Shown: positions 12,284 through 20,231 of the stretch, in pieces
Numbering within the stretch: the first letter of the stretch is position 1
How the letters are laid out: each line of letters starts with the position of its first letter
Origin: a virus
IMG/VR virus record: IMGVR_UViG_3300027763_000168
Coordinates: 1 to 31,112 of that record
Direction: 5' to 3' (one strand)
Length of the DNA: 31,112 nucleotides
Notes under the pieces: generated by a model
What the model was told of the DNA's origin: nothing
Database searches by the model: none
Seen by the model: the letters and a program-made list of their open reading frames with translations, nothing else
Translations under genes and position numbers: made by a program

Positions 12284-12915
12284 ACGTCTATCAACGGCTA
12301 AACCTTGCCCGTGAAGCCTTTCATGGCTCCAAGCTCAAGAAAACAGGCCACAACAAGTTTGCCAACTACTACTACTTTGAACTGGGTGACTTTCTCATCC
12401 CTGCACTGCAAATCTTTAACAGTCATGGCTTGGCAGGGATTGTAAGTTTCGGCAAAGAAACAGCAGATATGCGAATAATCAATGTTGACAAGCCAGAAGA
12501 AGTGATTGTCATTGAATCGCCTATGTCTACAGCGGCTTTAAAGGGCTGTCACGAGGTTCAAAACCTTGGGGCGGTACAGACCTACCTGCGAAGGTATTTG
12601 TGGGTAGCTGCCCTCGAAATCGTTGAGCATGATGCGATTGACTCATCTCCCAAAACGGAAGAAGGAATCAAAACAAAAGGACCCTCCCCCATAATTTCTC
12701 CAAGGGGTGGAATTGGCGATGACCTGCCAACAGATATTCAGGAGTTCTTGCAAGAAATGGCATCCTCCGTAACCGAGTTAGTCAAGAATGGTAAGGCTAT
12801 TAATGCTCTTGCCATGATTGACGAACAAGAACTAGAGGCCGATCAAAAGGTTTACCTCTCTAATCAAATGGATGCACCAACACGCTCCGCACTAAAGAAA
12901 GCAAAAAATGGCTGA
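12280..12915 (+). CDS. erf: ERF-family single-strand annealing protein
   Basis: A 211-residue recombinase of the P22 ERF type. The conserved N-terminal core is plain: LNLAREAFHGSKLKKTGHNK, then FANYYYFELGDFL, a GLAGIVSF strand, ESPMSTAALKG, and GAVQTYLRRYLWVAALEIVEHD. This domain forms rings on single-stranded DNA and pairs homologous strands. The C-terminal 80 residues are variable and probably bind partners. A small protein with an acidic tail follows in an overlapping frame, the usual operon arrangement for annealing protein and its partner. Confidence 0.92.
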   Translation: MNVYQRLNLAREAFHGSKLKKTGHNKFANYYYFELGDFLIPALQIFNSHGLAGIVSFGKETADMRIINVDKPEEVIVIESPMSTAALKGCHEVQNLGAVQTYLRRYLWVAALEIVEHDAIDSSPKTEEGIKTKGPSPIISPRGGIGDDLPTDIQEFLQEMASSVTELVKNGKAINALAMIDEQELEADQKVYLSNQMDAPTRSALKKAKNG

Positions 12916-13162
12916 ATTTGACTCAACAAACAGGGGTTCGTTGTTTAAAAACGACAAAAAGGAAGAGGAAAAGCACCCCGACATGAACGGCTCAATCAAT
13001 ATTGAAGGCGTGGAATACTGGATTTCTGGTTGGAAAAAGGTCAGCAAGGCGGGATCAGGCTTCATCAGCTTGTCAGTGCGACCCAAGCAGGAGCAGACCC
13101 GTCAATCTAGCCAGCCAACCAAGAAGGCTAAACCAGACCCATTTGAGGATTTGGACTTCTAA
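12908..13162 (+). CDS. Small protein with SSB-like acidic C-terminal tail
   Basis: An 84-residue protein with a charged N-terminus, a central beta-rich NGSINIEGVEYWISGWKKVS (residues 27-46, similar to DUF736-type phage proteins) and a C-terminal tip DPFEDLDF. The acidic, Phe-ended tail resembles the protein-recruiting tip of bacterial SSB proteins. With the ERF gene overlapping it upstream, a single-stranded DNA-binding or recombination-loader role is plausible; it has not been shown. Confidence 0.65.
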   Translation: MAEFDSTNRGSLFKNDKKEEEKHPDMNGSINIEGVEYWISGWKKVSKAGSGFISLSVRPKQEQTRQSSQPTKKAKPDPFEDLDF

Positions 13163-13330
13163 ATGGACGAGACTATTGCAGTCCTTTTGATTGTGTGGGG
13201 TCTACTCTCTTGGATAACACACGTTGTGACTTGCCTACAGACTGCCTCTTGGGGCTTTCTAGTGGCAGGTGCAATAGTATTCCCAATTGCTTGGGTCCAC
13301 GGTACAGGCATTTGGTTTGGAATATTCTGA
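13163..13330 (+). CDS. Small two-helix membrane protein
   Basis: A 55-residue hydrophobic protein, MDETIAVLLIVWGLLSWITH then WGFLVAGAIVFPIAWVHGTG, with two membrane helices and little else. The ATG directly follows the previous stop. Function unknown. Confidence 0.6.
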   Translation: MDETIAVLLIVWGLLSWITHVVTCLQTASWGFLVAGAIVFPIAWVHGTGIWFGIF

Positions 13331-13364
13331 ATAACCCAGCCCAATCCTGGGGAAAAGGGGGCGC

Positions 13365-13397
13365 TGGCAGACCGTCCTTTTGGGTTAATGTCTGCCA
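13365..13397 (+). promoter_or_regulatory. Inverted repeat before the last gene of the operon
   Basis: TGGCAGAC and GTCTGCCA form an 8-base stem around a 17-base loop in the 70-base gap before the next gene. It may regulate translation of that gene; it lacks a U tract. Confidence 0.4.
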
Positions 13398-13403
13398 CCC
13401 TTA

Positions 13404-13721
13404 ATGAAAGAAAACATGAACCTCAATTCAATACTCAAAAACATGTTCCCAAGAGCAAGGAATGATGACCCTATCACCAGTTATGAGGCATCCGATAAGG
13501 TTGATTTCGCTGGTGACCATATTGATATCATCTTAGATTGCTTGCTAAAGCATGGCCCCCTTGGAAAAGATGGCATAGCTAACAAAACCAACCTCGATGG
13601 CAATCAAATTGCCAGAAGGCTCAGCGAAATGAAGAAACTCAACTTCATCGAGCTAACAGGCAACACCGTAAAATCAAACTCAAATCGCAATGAACGTGAG
13701 TGGCAATTAAAGGAGTTTTAG
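13404..13721 (+). CDS. Winged helix-turn-helix protein
   Basis: A 105-residue DNA-binding-type protein. After MNLNSILKNMFPRARNDDP and TSYEASDKV come a helix (DHIDIILDCLLKHGPLGKD), a recognition helix (GIANKTNLDGNQIARRLSEM) and a wing (KKLNFIELTGNTVKSNSN). The first ATG (13404) has no ribosome site; an in-frame one at 13416 is preceded by GAAAG and may be the true start. It is the last gene of the operon, and its end overlaps the opposing lysozyme gene by 15 bases. Confidence 0.7.
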   Translation: MKENMNLNSILKNMFPRARNDDPITSYEASDKVDFAGDHIDIILDCLLKHGPLGKDGIANKTNLDGNQIARRLSEMKKLNFIELTGNTVKSNSNRNEREWQLKEF

Positions 13722-14216
13722 GCCAGCATCCTCAACTTCAGCTACTCGCTTGGCCCAACCCCTACCAAAGGTTTCCCAAGTTGAGAGGTCTGACAGAAAT
13801 GACAACCTCCGCTTGGAATAATCCTTGATTAGTTGTTCAGGATTAAACGCCCGTACAGCCGCTAAAGTCTTTGGCCCTATACCACCATCAGGCTCTACCC
13901 CAACACAGGCTTGTAGCCACTTTGCGGCCCTTCCACTCCCACTATTGATGGCGGCATCAAACACAACGTAGTCAACCCCGCTTGGCAGGTCATCCCCCTT
14001 AATTTTGTCCCAGTACTTGTTTTTGTACAGCGGTCCAACATCTGCAGGAGTTAGGGCCTTCATTGTTTTGGTGTCTACAGGGTGACCACAATGCTCTTCC
14101 CAGACTGCTTTTGTACAGCCTAAATTTGTTTCTCCCCCAGGATCTTTTGGGTTAAAAACGTATCCTCCCTCGTGGACGAGGACGGCTTTTAATGCTTTAT
14201 CAAAGTTCTGAATCAT
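13707..14216 (-). CDS. GH108 endolysin (lysozyme)
   Basis: A 169-residue muralytic enzyme that cuts host peptidoglycan. VLVHEGGYVFNPKDPGGETN at residues 12-31 carries the family EGGY with catalytic E16 and the DPGG loop. QACVGVEPDGGIGPKTLAAV is the usual C-terminal peptidoglycan-binding-like helix pair found in this family. It has no signal peptide, so it would need the holin for export. It is the last gene of the leftward late operon, overlapping the opposing gene at its 3' end. Confidence 0.9.
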   Translation of the reverse strand: MIQNFDKALKAVLVHEGGYVFNPKDPGGETNLGCTKAVWEEHCGHPVDTKTMKALTPADVGPLYKNKYWDKIKGDDLPSGVDYVVFDAAINSGSGRAAKWLQACVGVEPDGGIGPKTLAAVRAFNPEQLIKDYSKRRLSFLSDLSTWETFGRGWAKRVAEVEDAGLKLL

Positions 14217-14635
14217 TGCTTACACCACGGTTTTTTTGCATCACCAAAATATTCACGAGCTAAATCTTGGTCAATCAGCATCTTGCGAAGGCTTTTGCCG
14301 TCCAAAATGATGTCTCCAAGCACCCGCCCACCATACTTATCCCATTCCAAAAGCGATACTTGTCGCTTGACAGAAGCCTTTACAGCAGCATTAGTAAAGT
14401 CTGATGCGGCATGACCTTTGGCATCCTCTTCAGCACACTTAGCCCTGAACCCTTTTTCAGGGGTATCTACACCAAATATCCGCACTGCAATCTCAGGTTT
14501 GAGCGGTTTAGGTAGGTAGGGGGCTTGAATGACAACAGTATCCCCGTCAATCACACGGTTGATTACCGCATCGTAGACCACTGGCTCACCAAAAACCAGT
14601 ATTGGGCACAACAAAACAAGTGAAATTAGCTTCAT
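14213..14635 (-). CDS. Secreted staphylococcal-nuclease-like protein
   Basis: A 140-residue SNase/thermonuclease with a signal peptide (MKLISLVLLCPILVFG, cleavage likely after G16). The active-site residues align: D32 and D57 (calcium), R52 and E60 from VRIFGVDTPEKG, and R104 in the YGGR motif. It is about the minimal SNase size. It would be exported by the host and act on DNA or RNA outside the cytoplasm. It sits between endolysin and holin genes, overlapping both, so it is expressed late with lysis. Confidence 0.85.
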   Translation of the reverse strand: MKLISLVLLCPILVFGEPVVYDAVINRVIDGDTVVIQAPYLPKPLKPEIAVRIFGVDTPEKGFRAKCAEEDAKGHAASDFTNAAVKASVKRQVSLLEWDKYGGRVLGDIILDGKSLRKMLIDQDLAREYFGDAKKPWCKQ

Positions 14636-15126
14636 TTTGTGGGTGACGATTGGTGGAGAAGGTCATCTTTGGCTTGCGATCCGGCAGAGGAGCCGAAGTA
14701 GAAAGCGATAATTCCTGTCCAAGCAGTACCTAAACTGCCCAGCATAAGCATGAGAGCATCAGAAGTCTTAAAAGTTTCGGTCATCATGCCTACAAGAATC
14801 CCAAAAAACCCAATGGTAACGGCAATAGCCAAAACAGCAGGGATGTAGGAGCGAGTCTCTGCTTGCATCTCACGAGCAGACTTGCGGTCCTCATTGCCCA
14901 GCTTGGCGAAGTCCAAACCCATCTCTTGGGCACGAGCCGCCATGTCAATCTCAGCCTTCTTGAGCATCATTATCTGGTCAGCAGATAACTTGCCCTCGCT
15001 GATAGTGGATTGAACGTCCTTTGGATCAATGCCAATAGCTTTTGACACGGCCTCAATGGCGAGGCCAGCAAGAGGGCCGCCCAACGCCGTAGCGATGGTA
15101 GGCGCAATAGTTTTTAGCCAATCCAT
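14632..15126 (-). CDS. Holin-type membrane protein (3-TM family)
   Basis: A 164-residue protein with a hydrophobic N-terminal helix (GGPLAGLAIEAVSKAIG), a long amphipathic helix with DRKSAREMQAETRS, and two membrane helices (IPAVLAIAVTIGFFGILVGM; MLMLGSLGTAWTGIIAFYF), ending in a charged Ser/Lys tail. This layout matches the holin family of three transmembrane segments seen in phages and gene-transfer agents. It would permeabilise the inner membrane for endolysin release. Located in the lysis cassette. Confidence 0.75.
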   Translation of the reverse strand: MDWLKTIAPTIATALGGPLAGLAIEAVSKAIGIDPKDVQSTISEGKLSADQIMMLKKAEIDMAARAQEMGLDFAKLGNEDRKSAREMQAETRSYIPAVLAIAVTIGFFGILVGMMTETFKTSDALMLMLGSLGTAWTGIIAFYFGSSAGSQAKDDLLHQSSPTK

Positions 15127-15135
15127 AGTTGCTCC

Positions 15136-15285
15136 TTAAAAAGGTAAATAACTCAATGCTTTATCCATTGCTCGTTTAGCCAATGGTTCGGGTAACGCTT
15201 TCACAAAGTCCAAAAACCACCAAACACAGGCCACATAGCAGAACAATTTGAACCACTTTTTGAAGCCATTGACGATCTCATCCAT
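15136..15285 (-). CDS. Small single-pass membrane protein of the lysis region
   Basis: A 49-residue protein, MDEIVNGFKKWFKLFCYVAC then VWWFLDFVKALPEPLAKR. One Trp/Cys/Phe-rich membrane helix covers residues 11-28. The start overlaps the previous gene's stop by eight bases. It could be an accessory holin or pinholin-type peptide, but no activity is known. Confidence 0.6.
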   Translation of the reverse strand: MDEIVNGFKKWFKLFCYVACVWWFLDFVKALPEPLAKRAMDKALSYLPF

Positions 15286-15754
15286 GAGGCCGAATTTGGT
15301 AAATGCCCCACCCAACCATTGCCAACAACACCCCAGCAGTGATTAGGCCAAGGACTAGTTCAATAGCCTGTTGCATTTCTTGTTTCTTCTTGGCGGCGGC
15401 TTCTTTTTCACGTTTGGCAGCTTTGGCAAACTCAGCTTCCATTGCGGCGGCACGAATCTTGATGTTGTTCCACAGGTCCATGTGGTTAGGGTAAAACAGT
15501 TTGTTCTTCAAATCATCCTCAAATTGGCGGTGCTTGGCAAGCGCCATCTCGATCTCCATTGCTTTACCAAGTGCAGAGCCTTTAAACGTGCCATTCTTGG
15601 ACTCGACCACTACTTGTAGGGCATTGGCCTTGGCGTCAAAATAACGGCCCAAGAATGGGCCAAGCGATTCCACATTCTGAGCCGTAGAAGCCGCTTTCTT
15701 TATCAAGTTGACTGCTGAATTCACAGCGTCAAGGGCTTCAAACGGGTCAATCAT
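15278..15754 (-). CDS. C-terminally anchored coiled-coil protein
   Basis: A 158-residue protein with helices (MIDPFEALDAVNSAVNLIKK), a coiled-coil charged region (KAAKREKEAAAKKKQEMQQ) and a membrane helix near the end (LVLGLITAGVLLAMVGWGIY). This is a tail-anchored topology, seen from memory in similar proteins beside lysis genes of many aquatic phages. A role in lysis or internal virion scaffold is possible; unassigned. Confidence 0.65.
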   Translation of the reverse strand: MIDPFEALDAVNSAVNLIKKAASTAQNVESLGPFLGRYFDAKANALQVVVESKNGTFKGSALGKAMEIEMALAKHRQFEDDLKNKLFYPNHMDLWNNIKIRAAAMEAEFAKAAKREKEAAAKKKQEMQQAIELVLGLITAGVLLAMVGWGIYQIRPHG

Positions 15755-15876
15755 TTCTTTTCAACCTTCTTCCATTCAAGGCAATAGACTATCCGATGGT
15801 AAACATCACCCGTCCACCCCCACCGGACACACCTATATTCTGTGCTGATCACCAGCGCCAGAACAACAGCAATCAT
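15751..15876 (-). CDS. Tiny protein of the lysis cassette (41 aa)
   Basis: The frame encodes MIAVVLALVISTEYRCVRWG then WTGDVYHRIVYCLEWKKVEKK. It has a short hydrophobic N-terminus and a Trp/Tyr/Cys-rich basic body; two Cys residues could form a disulphide outside the membrane. It has ATGA overlaps at both ends, so it is part of the coupled run. I recall similar tiny proteins beside phage lysis genes. Function unknown. Confidence 0.65.
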   Translation of the reverse strand: MIAVVLALVISTEYRCVRWGWTGDVYHRIVYCLEWKKVEKK

Positions 15877-16106
15877 TTATCTGCTTTGCCGTCTAACTTA
15901 TCAAATATTTTGCCTAGCATTTCTTTGATCTCACGAATGTCTTCACGGCTGTCATCACGGGTAACGTAGGTTTTTGGGAGTTCCTCACGCAGTTTAGCAA
16001 GGTCTGATTTCAATTCCTTGACAGCATTCCACATCTCACGGGCAAACCAACCAGTTACTGTAAAAGCAATGCCAGCGCCAGTGTTTATAAGAGATTGATA
16101 TTCCAT
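15873..16106 (-). CDS. Single-pass membrane coiled-coil protein (XhlA/spanin-like)
   Basis: A 77-residue protein with one N-terminal membrane helix (TGAGIAFTVTGWFAREMW) followed by charged helices with REELPKTYVTRDDSREDIREIKEMLGKIFDKLD. The N-terminal anchor with periplasmic or cytoplasmic coiled coil resembles XhlA-type and inner-membrane spanin-type lysis proteins. Which side the coil faces is not clear. Overlaps the next gene by ATGA. Confidence 0.6.
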   Translation of the reverse strand: MEYQSLINTGAGIAFTVTGWFAREMWNAVKELKSDLAKLREELPKTYVTRDDSREDIREIKEMLGKIFDKLDGKADK

Positions 16107-16109
16107 GAT

Positions 16110-17474
16110 TTACCTAAAAGAAGGAGGAGCAATGCCGCCACTAATTGTAGGGGCCATTTGCCGTCTACGAGCAAGCTCTTCTTGCTCACCAGCGTTTGTT
16201 GATCCAGGTGTCATTAAGGCCAATGGCAAAGCCAAACGGGGAGCTATGTTACCCACTATTTGATTAGCAACACCCATTCCAAAATCTGACCAATCACCAG
16301 ACTTTTTAGCTTTCTTATATTCTTGGCCTAGTCCAAGGATACCTAACGCATTGCCAGCCACATTTAGCATAGCTCCCATGCTTGCTCCACCTTTAATGTA
16401 ATCAGGGATGTTTTCTGGTTTACCAAAAGCCCCACCAGTTTTTGCGCCTTCTGGATTTGGTTTAACAGGATATCGGGTTGCCGCATATTCCGATTGAACT
16501 TGGTTATATGGCACATTCTTTTTGCCATATTGTTGTTCCCAACGAGCCGCCGCTTCCTCTGGACCAACTTGACTTGCAAACCAGTTATACCCACCAGGAC
16601 CAATTTCACCTTTTTTTGGTTTGTATTGTGGTTTCATTCCTTTAGGAGGGGCAACAGGTGTTGGTTGGTCAACTAAATTAGCAACAGTTTGTTTAATAGC
16701 TTGATCAACATTGCCCCCAGTAGCCACTGTTTGGCCTATGCTTGGGGCCATAGGAGGAGCCGCAGGAGGTTGAACAGGTGCTGTTGTACCACCTGTTAAA
16801 GCATTCATTGGATTAACACCACTAGGAATACCAGCAGGAGCATTAGAAATAGCACCGGATAAAGAATTCTTGTAGTTATTACTAAGAATTTCTGCATCCT
16901 TAATATTAGTAACTTTGACGCCAAAATGATTTTCCACATCAGACAACGGTACACCAAACTTTGCTTGAGCTTCAACTGCTAGTTGAGATGGCCCAATAGG
17001 TTGCTCAACAGGCTTAAAAACAGCAGTTTCTTCTGGCGTAGCAAAAGTAGGTTCAATTCTTTGCGTTGGCCCTTTGCCCGTTAAAGGCTTTCCTTCTAAA
17101 GATTCAATAGGTTTTTTACCACCTAATAATCTTGCCGCTCCATATGCAGTTGCAACACCCAAAGCACCAATTCCTAAAGGCTTCCAATTACTTGAAATCT
17201 GGTCAACAAGTTCGTGAATAGCTGATGGAGCTTCTGGTTTTACCATTTGCTCTTGAAGTTTTTTATTAGCAGCGCCAACTTTTTCAACCAAAGGAAATGC
17301 GTCAATTTTCTTTGCTACAGGTCCTCCTTTTGTTAAGCCATCAACTTTGCCAACAGAAGGAGGAATTGCTGGTCCAGTTAAAGGAATAGCTTGCATTGGT
17401 GCTTGTTGCGGAGCGCCATTAAACATTAGGCCTTGAGCCTCTTCCCTTGAAAATTCTTTAACGTCATCTGCCAT
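16110..17474 (-). CDS. Internal virion / ejection-type protein
   Basis: A 454-residue protein, largely Ala/Pro/Gly-rich and low in complexity, with hydrophobic helices (PLGIGALGVATAYGAARLLG, near residues 97-116; ASMGAMLNVAGNALGILGLG near 370-389; APRLALPLALMT near 420). The middle is disordered-looking (Pro/Gln/Gly linkers) with a short structured piece (YNWFASQVGPEEAAARWEQQ). The composition and place between tail and lysis genes match membrane-active proteins ejected with phage DNA. Family not named. Confidence 0.6.
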   Translation of the reverse strand: MADDVKEFSREEAQGLMFNGAPQQAPMQAIPLTGPAIPPSVGKVDGLTKGGPVAKKIDAFPLVEKVGAANKKLQEQMVKPEAPSAIHELVDQISSNWKPLGIGALGVATAYGAARLLGGKKPIESLEGKPLTGKGPTQRIEPTFATPEETAVFKPVEQPIGPSQLAVEAQAKFGVPLSDVENHFGVKVTNIKDAEILSNNYKNSLSGAISNAPAGIPSGVNPMNALTGGTTAPVQPPAAPPMAPSIGQTVATGGNVDQAIKQTVANLVDQPTPVAPPKGMKPQYKPKKGEIGPGGYNWFASQVGPEEAAARWEQQYGKKNVPYNQVQSEYAATRYPVKPNPEGAKTGGAFGKPENIPDYIKGGASMGAMLNVAGNALGILGLGQEYKKAKKSGDWSDFGMGVANQIVGNIAPRLALPLALMTPGSTNAGEQEELARRRQMAPTISGGIAPPSFR

Positions 17475-17476
17475 TA

Positions 17477-18934
17477 TTAATCTCCTGGTGATGTGCCAAT
17501 TTCATTGCGATTATTAACCATTAAAGACCCTTTAGGAGGCATCACAGAACGGCCTTGAATGTGAGATTGCATTTTGTATTTATAAGTATTGTTGATTGCA
17601 TCAAAAACTTTTGATTTTTGAAATTCATCAGACAATTTATCTAAATCAAATTGCTTGCCAGTTTTAGCGGCTTCACGTTGAGCGGTATAAAGTTGTTTAG
17701 ACCATGCAGCCATCAAAGCATTGTTGCGTTGCTGATCAACACGGTTGGCAATCATTGCCTCTGCGCCACCTGCCAATGGATCTGTAGAGGCTACATCTTT
17801 CCATGTTGGAGGCTTAACATGAGCAGGGATGTTTTTGTAAGATTCATCATTAGCAGAATTCAAAGATTGCAAACGCAAAAATGAACCAAACTGTTCTGGC
17901 CTAATTACGCCTTGCAACTCTTGCAAAATTGCAGTTTGTAATGTTTGTTGCTCTTGCAACATGGCATTGGAAGAATTGGTGGCAGTAGACCCTTCTCGTC
18001 CAGACACGCCGCCTTGGGTAGTTGCAGAACCACTTGCGCCAATAGCAGCACCCAGTTTCCCAGTTGTAGGCGGTACACCTTCACCACCACCAGCGCCACC
18101 AACATTTGCGCCAACAGTATTGCCAGCAGTTTGTGAACCACCAGCATTTACATTCAAGCCAGTTTCATTGGTTTTGCCTTGTGTACTACCAATCTGATTT
18201 AGGCGACTAACATAACCGTAAAGCTTTTGGCGGCGTTCTGGCGGCAAAGTTGCAATATGATCAAGAACACCTTTAAGGCCACCAGCAAGCTTTAATTGCT
18301 CATCAATGTTGTGATTAGCGCCACCAGCAGTACGAGCGGCGTTGTAGGCATCATTAGTTGCAAGTTGCAACTGGCTAGTTAAACCATTGTTGGCAATTTC
18401 TGCATTGTATTTGCCATTTACCCAAGGCAAGGTTTTAAGTGATTTGTCATCAGTTAAAGTAAAAATACCACCCTTGGTTTCAAGTTCTTTGATTTGAGAT
18501 GGTGTTAATTCTTTACCGCTGCTGTCTTTAACGCGACCAGTAATACCACGATCATTTTTTTCACGGAAATACTGGTTGTTGTTGATGTCTCGTGCTTCTT
18601 CCTCAACTACACCACCACCGTTGTACCACTTCAAAGCCTCGTTATAGTTGCGGCTTAAAAGGTTGGCAACTACTTTACCCCATTGAGGTTGTTGATTTGG
18701 GTGATAACTTTTTGATTCAGAATCATGTGCGCTGATATTTTGTGCCAATTGGACACGAGCCTCTGGACTATTTGCCGCCACTGGCAATGCTTTAACAATA
18801 TTTATAAATCGTTCTGGATAATCTAGTGTGACATTGGCAATAGCATTTGGTCCAGGACCAGCAGGAGTAACTTTTTCCACCATTGTTGGTGGCACAACAG
18901 GTGCATCTGTTCTTTCTGGGGCAATAGCTTCCAT
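17477..18934 (-). CDS. Internal virion-type protein
   Basis: A 485-residue soluble protein with a Pro-rich N-terminus, a structured region (RFINIVKALPVAANSPEARV... WGKVVANLLSRNYNEALKWY), a Gly/Ala/Thr/Ser-rich low-complexity linker (roughly residues 250-330), and a helical C-terminal part (EAMIANRVDQQRNNALMAAW). No catalytic motif is visible. Helical with flexible linkers, it resembles ejection-complex proteins; no homologue is recognised. Confidence 0.58.
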   Translation of the reverse strand: MEAIAPERTDAPVVPPTMVEKVTPAGPGPNAIANVTLDYPERFINIVKALPVAANSPEARVQLAQNISAHDSESKSYHPNQQPQWGKVVANLLSRNYNEALKWYNGGGVVEEEARDINNNQYFREKNDRGITGRVKDSSGKELTPSQIKELETKGGIFTLTDDKSLKTLPWVNGKYNAEIANNGLTSQLQLATNDAYNAARTAGGANHNIDEQLKLAGGLKGVLDHIATLPPERRQKLYGYVSRLNQIGSTQGKTNETGLNVNAGGSQTAGNTVGANVGGAGGGEGVPPTTGKLGAAIGASGSATTQGGVSGREGSTATNSSNAMLQEQQTLQTAILQELQGVIRPEQFGSFLRLQSLNSANDESYKNIPAHVKPPTWKDVASTDPLAGGAEAMIANRVDQQRNNALMAAWSKQLYTAQREAAKTGKQFDLDKLSDEFQKSKVFDAINNTYKYKMQSHIQGRSVMPPKGSLMVNNRNEIGTSPGD

Positions 18935-18945
18935 TTTGTTACCTT

Positions 18946-19272
18946 TTAATCAAGACCGTGGAAGTAGTCATAACCCATGTTAAACACAGACGTTTGGGGC
19001 TGACCAACAGGTTGAGTGGGATTACGAAGCATCCCCACTGCTTTAGTAAAATTGCCTTGTGATGCTTGTTGAAAAGCATCAGGAATAGCGGCTAATTTAT
19101 CTTTTGTCGAAGCAAGACGTTGGTCCATATATCCTTGCATATCTTCTGGAGGAGGAACTCCCATAGATGGTTGCCCGCCTTGAATTTCTCCAGTTTTTCG
19201 GTCTAAACCAGCATATTGCGCCCAATCACCGTAATCAGGCGGGGCAAATTGAAAAGATCCATAATTAGCCAT
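18946..19272 (-). CDS. Small Gln/Pro/Gly-rich virion-type protein
   Basis: A 108-residue protein, MANYGSFQFAPPDYGDWAQY then a helix (GYMDQRLASTKDKLAAIPDA) and an aromatic tail (FNMGYDYFHGLD). It is placed between two ejection-type proteins and shares their composition, so a minor virion component is likely. Function unknown. Confidence 0.6.
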   Translation of the reverse strand: MANYGSFQFAPPDYGDWAQYAGLDRKTGEIQGGQPSMGVPPPEDMQGYMDQRLASTKDKLAAIPDAFQQASQGNFTKAVGMLRNPTQPVGQPQTSVFNMGYDYFHGLD

Positions 19273-19280
19273 GATTTGCC

Positions 19281-20231
19281 TTAAATTTTAACGCCAAAGC
19301 CTTTGCCAGAGGTGTTTGAACCTTGAGTTCCAGCAAAGTTAGGAGTGGTAGAAGCTTGAGGCGTACCATAAATTACAGAAGCATATTTACTGTACACATC
19401 TTGAGGCGTACCTGCATAGTTAATTTGAGCGGCAGCGGCTTGATTAGCCGCATTCATACCCGCTTGACCTGCCCCAGTTAAAGACCCAGAAATACCTGCG
19501 GCTTGGCCTAAAGCGCCTTGACCAGCCCCCAACAAAGCTTGTTGGTAACCAGCCGATTGATTTGTGGCATTTTGACCAGCACTTAACAACGCCTGACTTG
19601 CCGCAGCACGATTTGTTTCAATACCTTGTTGAGTTTGAGCGGCAACAGTACCTAATCGTTGATTGCTCAATGACCTCAAGTTAGCTTCAGCCAATGCCGC
19701 CCGAGAGGATCCAAGGCCACCAGCAGCGCCATAACCAGCATTCTGGCCCGCCATTGCTTCACGGGTTTGTTCCATAGCAGGTTGCAATGCTGCAGTAACT
19801 TGTTGTCTCTGATACTCAGGCGAAAACAACCCTGCCAATTTTGAAGCGCCTTCTGCACCTAAAATTTGACCAACATTTTTTTGATATTCAGCCGCATTTC
19901 CCAACCCAGCGGCAGCACCACCAGTTAATTGTTCACCCAAAGAACCTTGGTAACCCGCAATATGGCCTTGATTTGCTAAGCCAAGGCCATAAGCTTGGGT
20001 TCCTGCCGCTTGCTGAAGGCCACCTGTTTGTTGGGCAACATTAACCGCATTAGCCGCCGCCGCATTGGCGTTTGGCATAACTTGGTTCATTACATCTTTA
20101 GCGCCACCTAGAGTTTGACCATAGGCTGGAAAAGCTGTGTCTGTTAAAAACCCAGTTTGTGCTTTAAGAAGATCTTTTTGCTCTTGCGTTACAACAGGAG
20201 CAGAACTGCCAGATGATTTTCCGAATCCCAT
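19281..20231 (-). CDS. Ala/Gly/Gln-rich internal virion or DNA-ejection protein
   Basis: A 316-residue protein, almost all small residues with Gln/Asn (AGNAAEYQKNVGQILGAEGA; ATNQSAGYQQALLGAGQGAL). Long amphipathic helices with AxxxAG repeats are typical of phage DNA-transfer proteins. It has two structured ends: an N-terminal SSAPVVTQEQKDLLKAQTGF and a C-terminal PQDVYSKYASVIYG. The first ATG overlaps the previous stop (TAATG). The assignment rests on composition and location. Confidence 0.6.
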   Translation of the reverse strand: MGFGKSSGSSAPVVTQEQKDLLKAQTGFLTDTAFPAYGQTLGGAKDVMNQVMPNANAAAANAVNVAQQTGGLQQAAGTQAYGLGLANQGHIAGYQGSLGEQLTGGAAAGLGNAAEYQKNVGQILGAEGASKLAGLFSPEYQRQQVTAALQPAMEQTREAMAGQNAGYGAAGGLGSSRAALAEANLRSLSNQRLGTVAAQTQQGIETNRAAASQALLSAGQNATNQSAGYQQALLGAGQGALGQAAGISGSLTGAGQAGMNAANQAAAAQINYAGTPQDVYSKYASVIYGTPQASTTPNFAGTQGSNTSGKGFGVKI

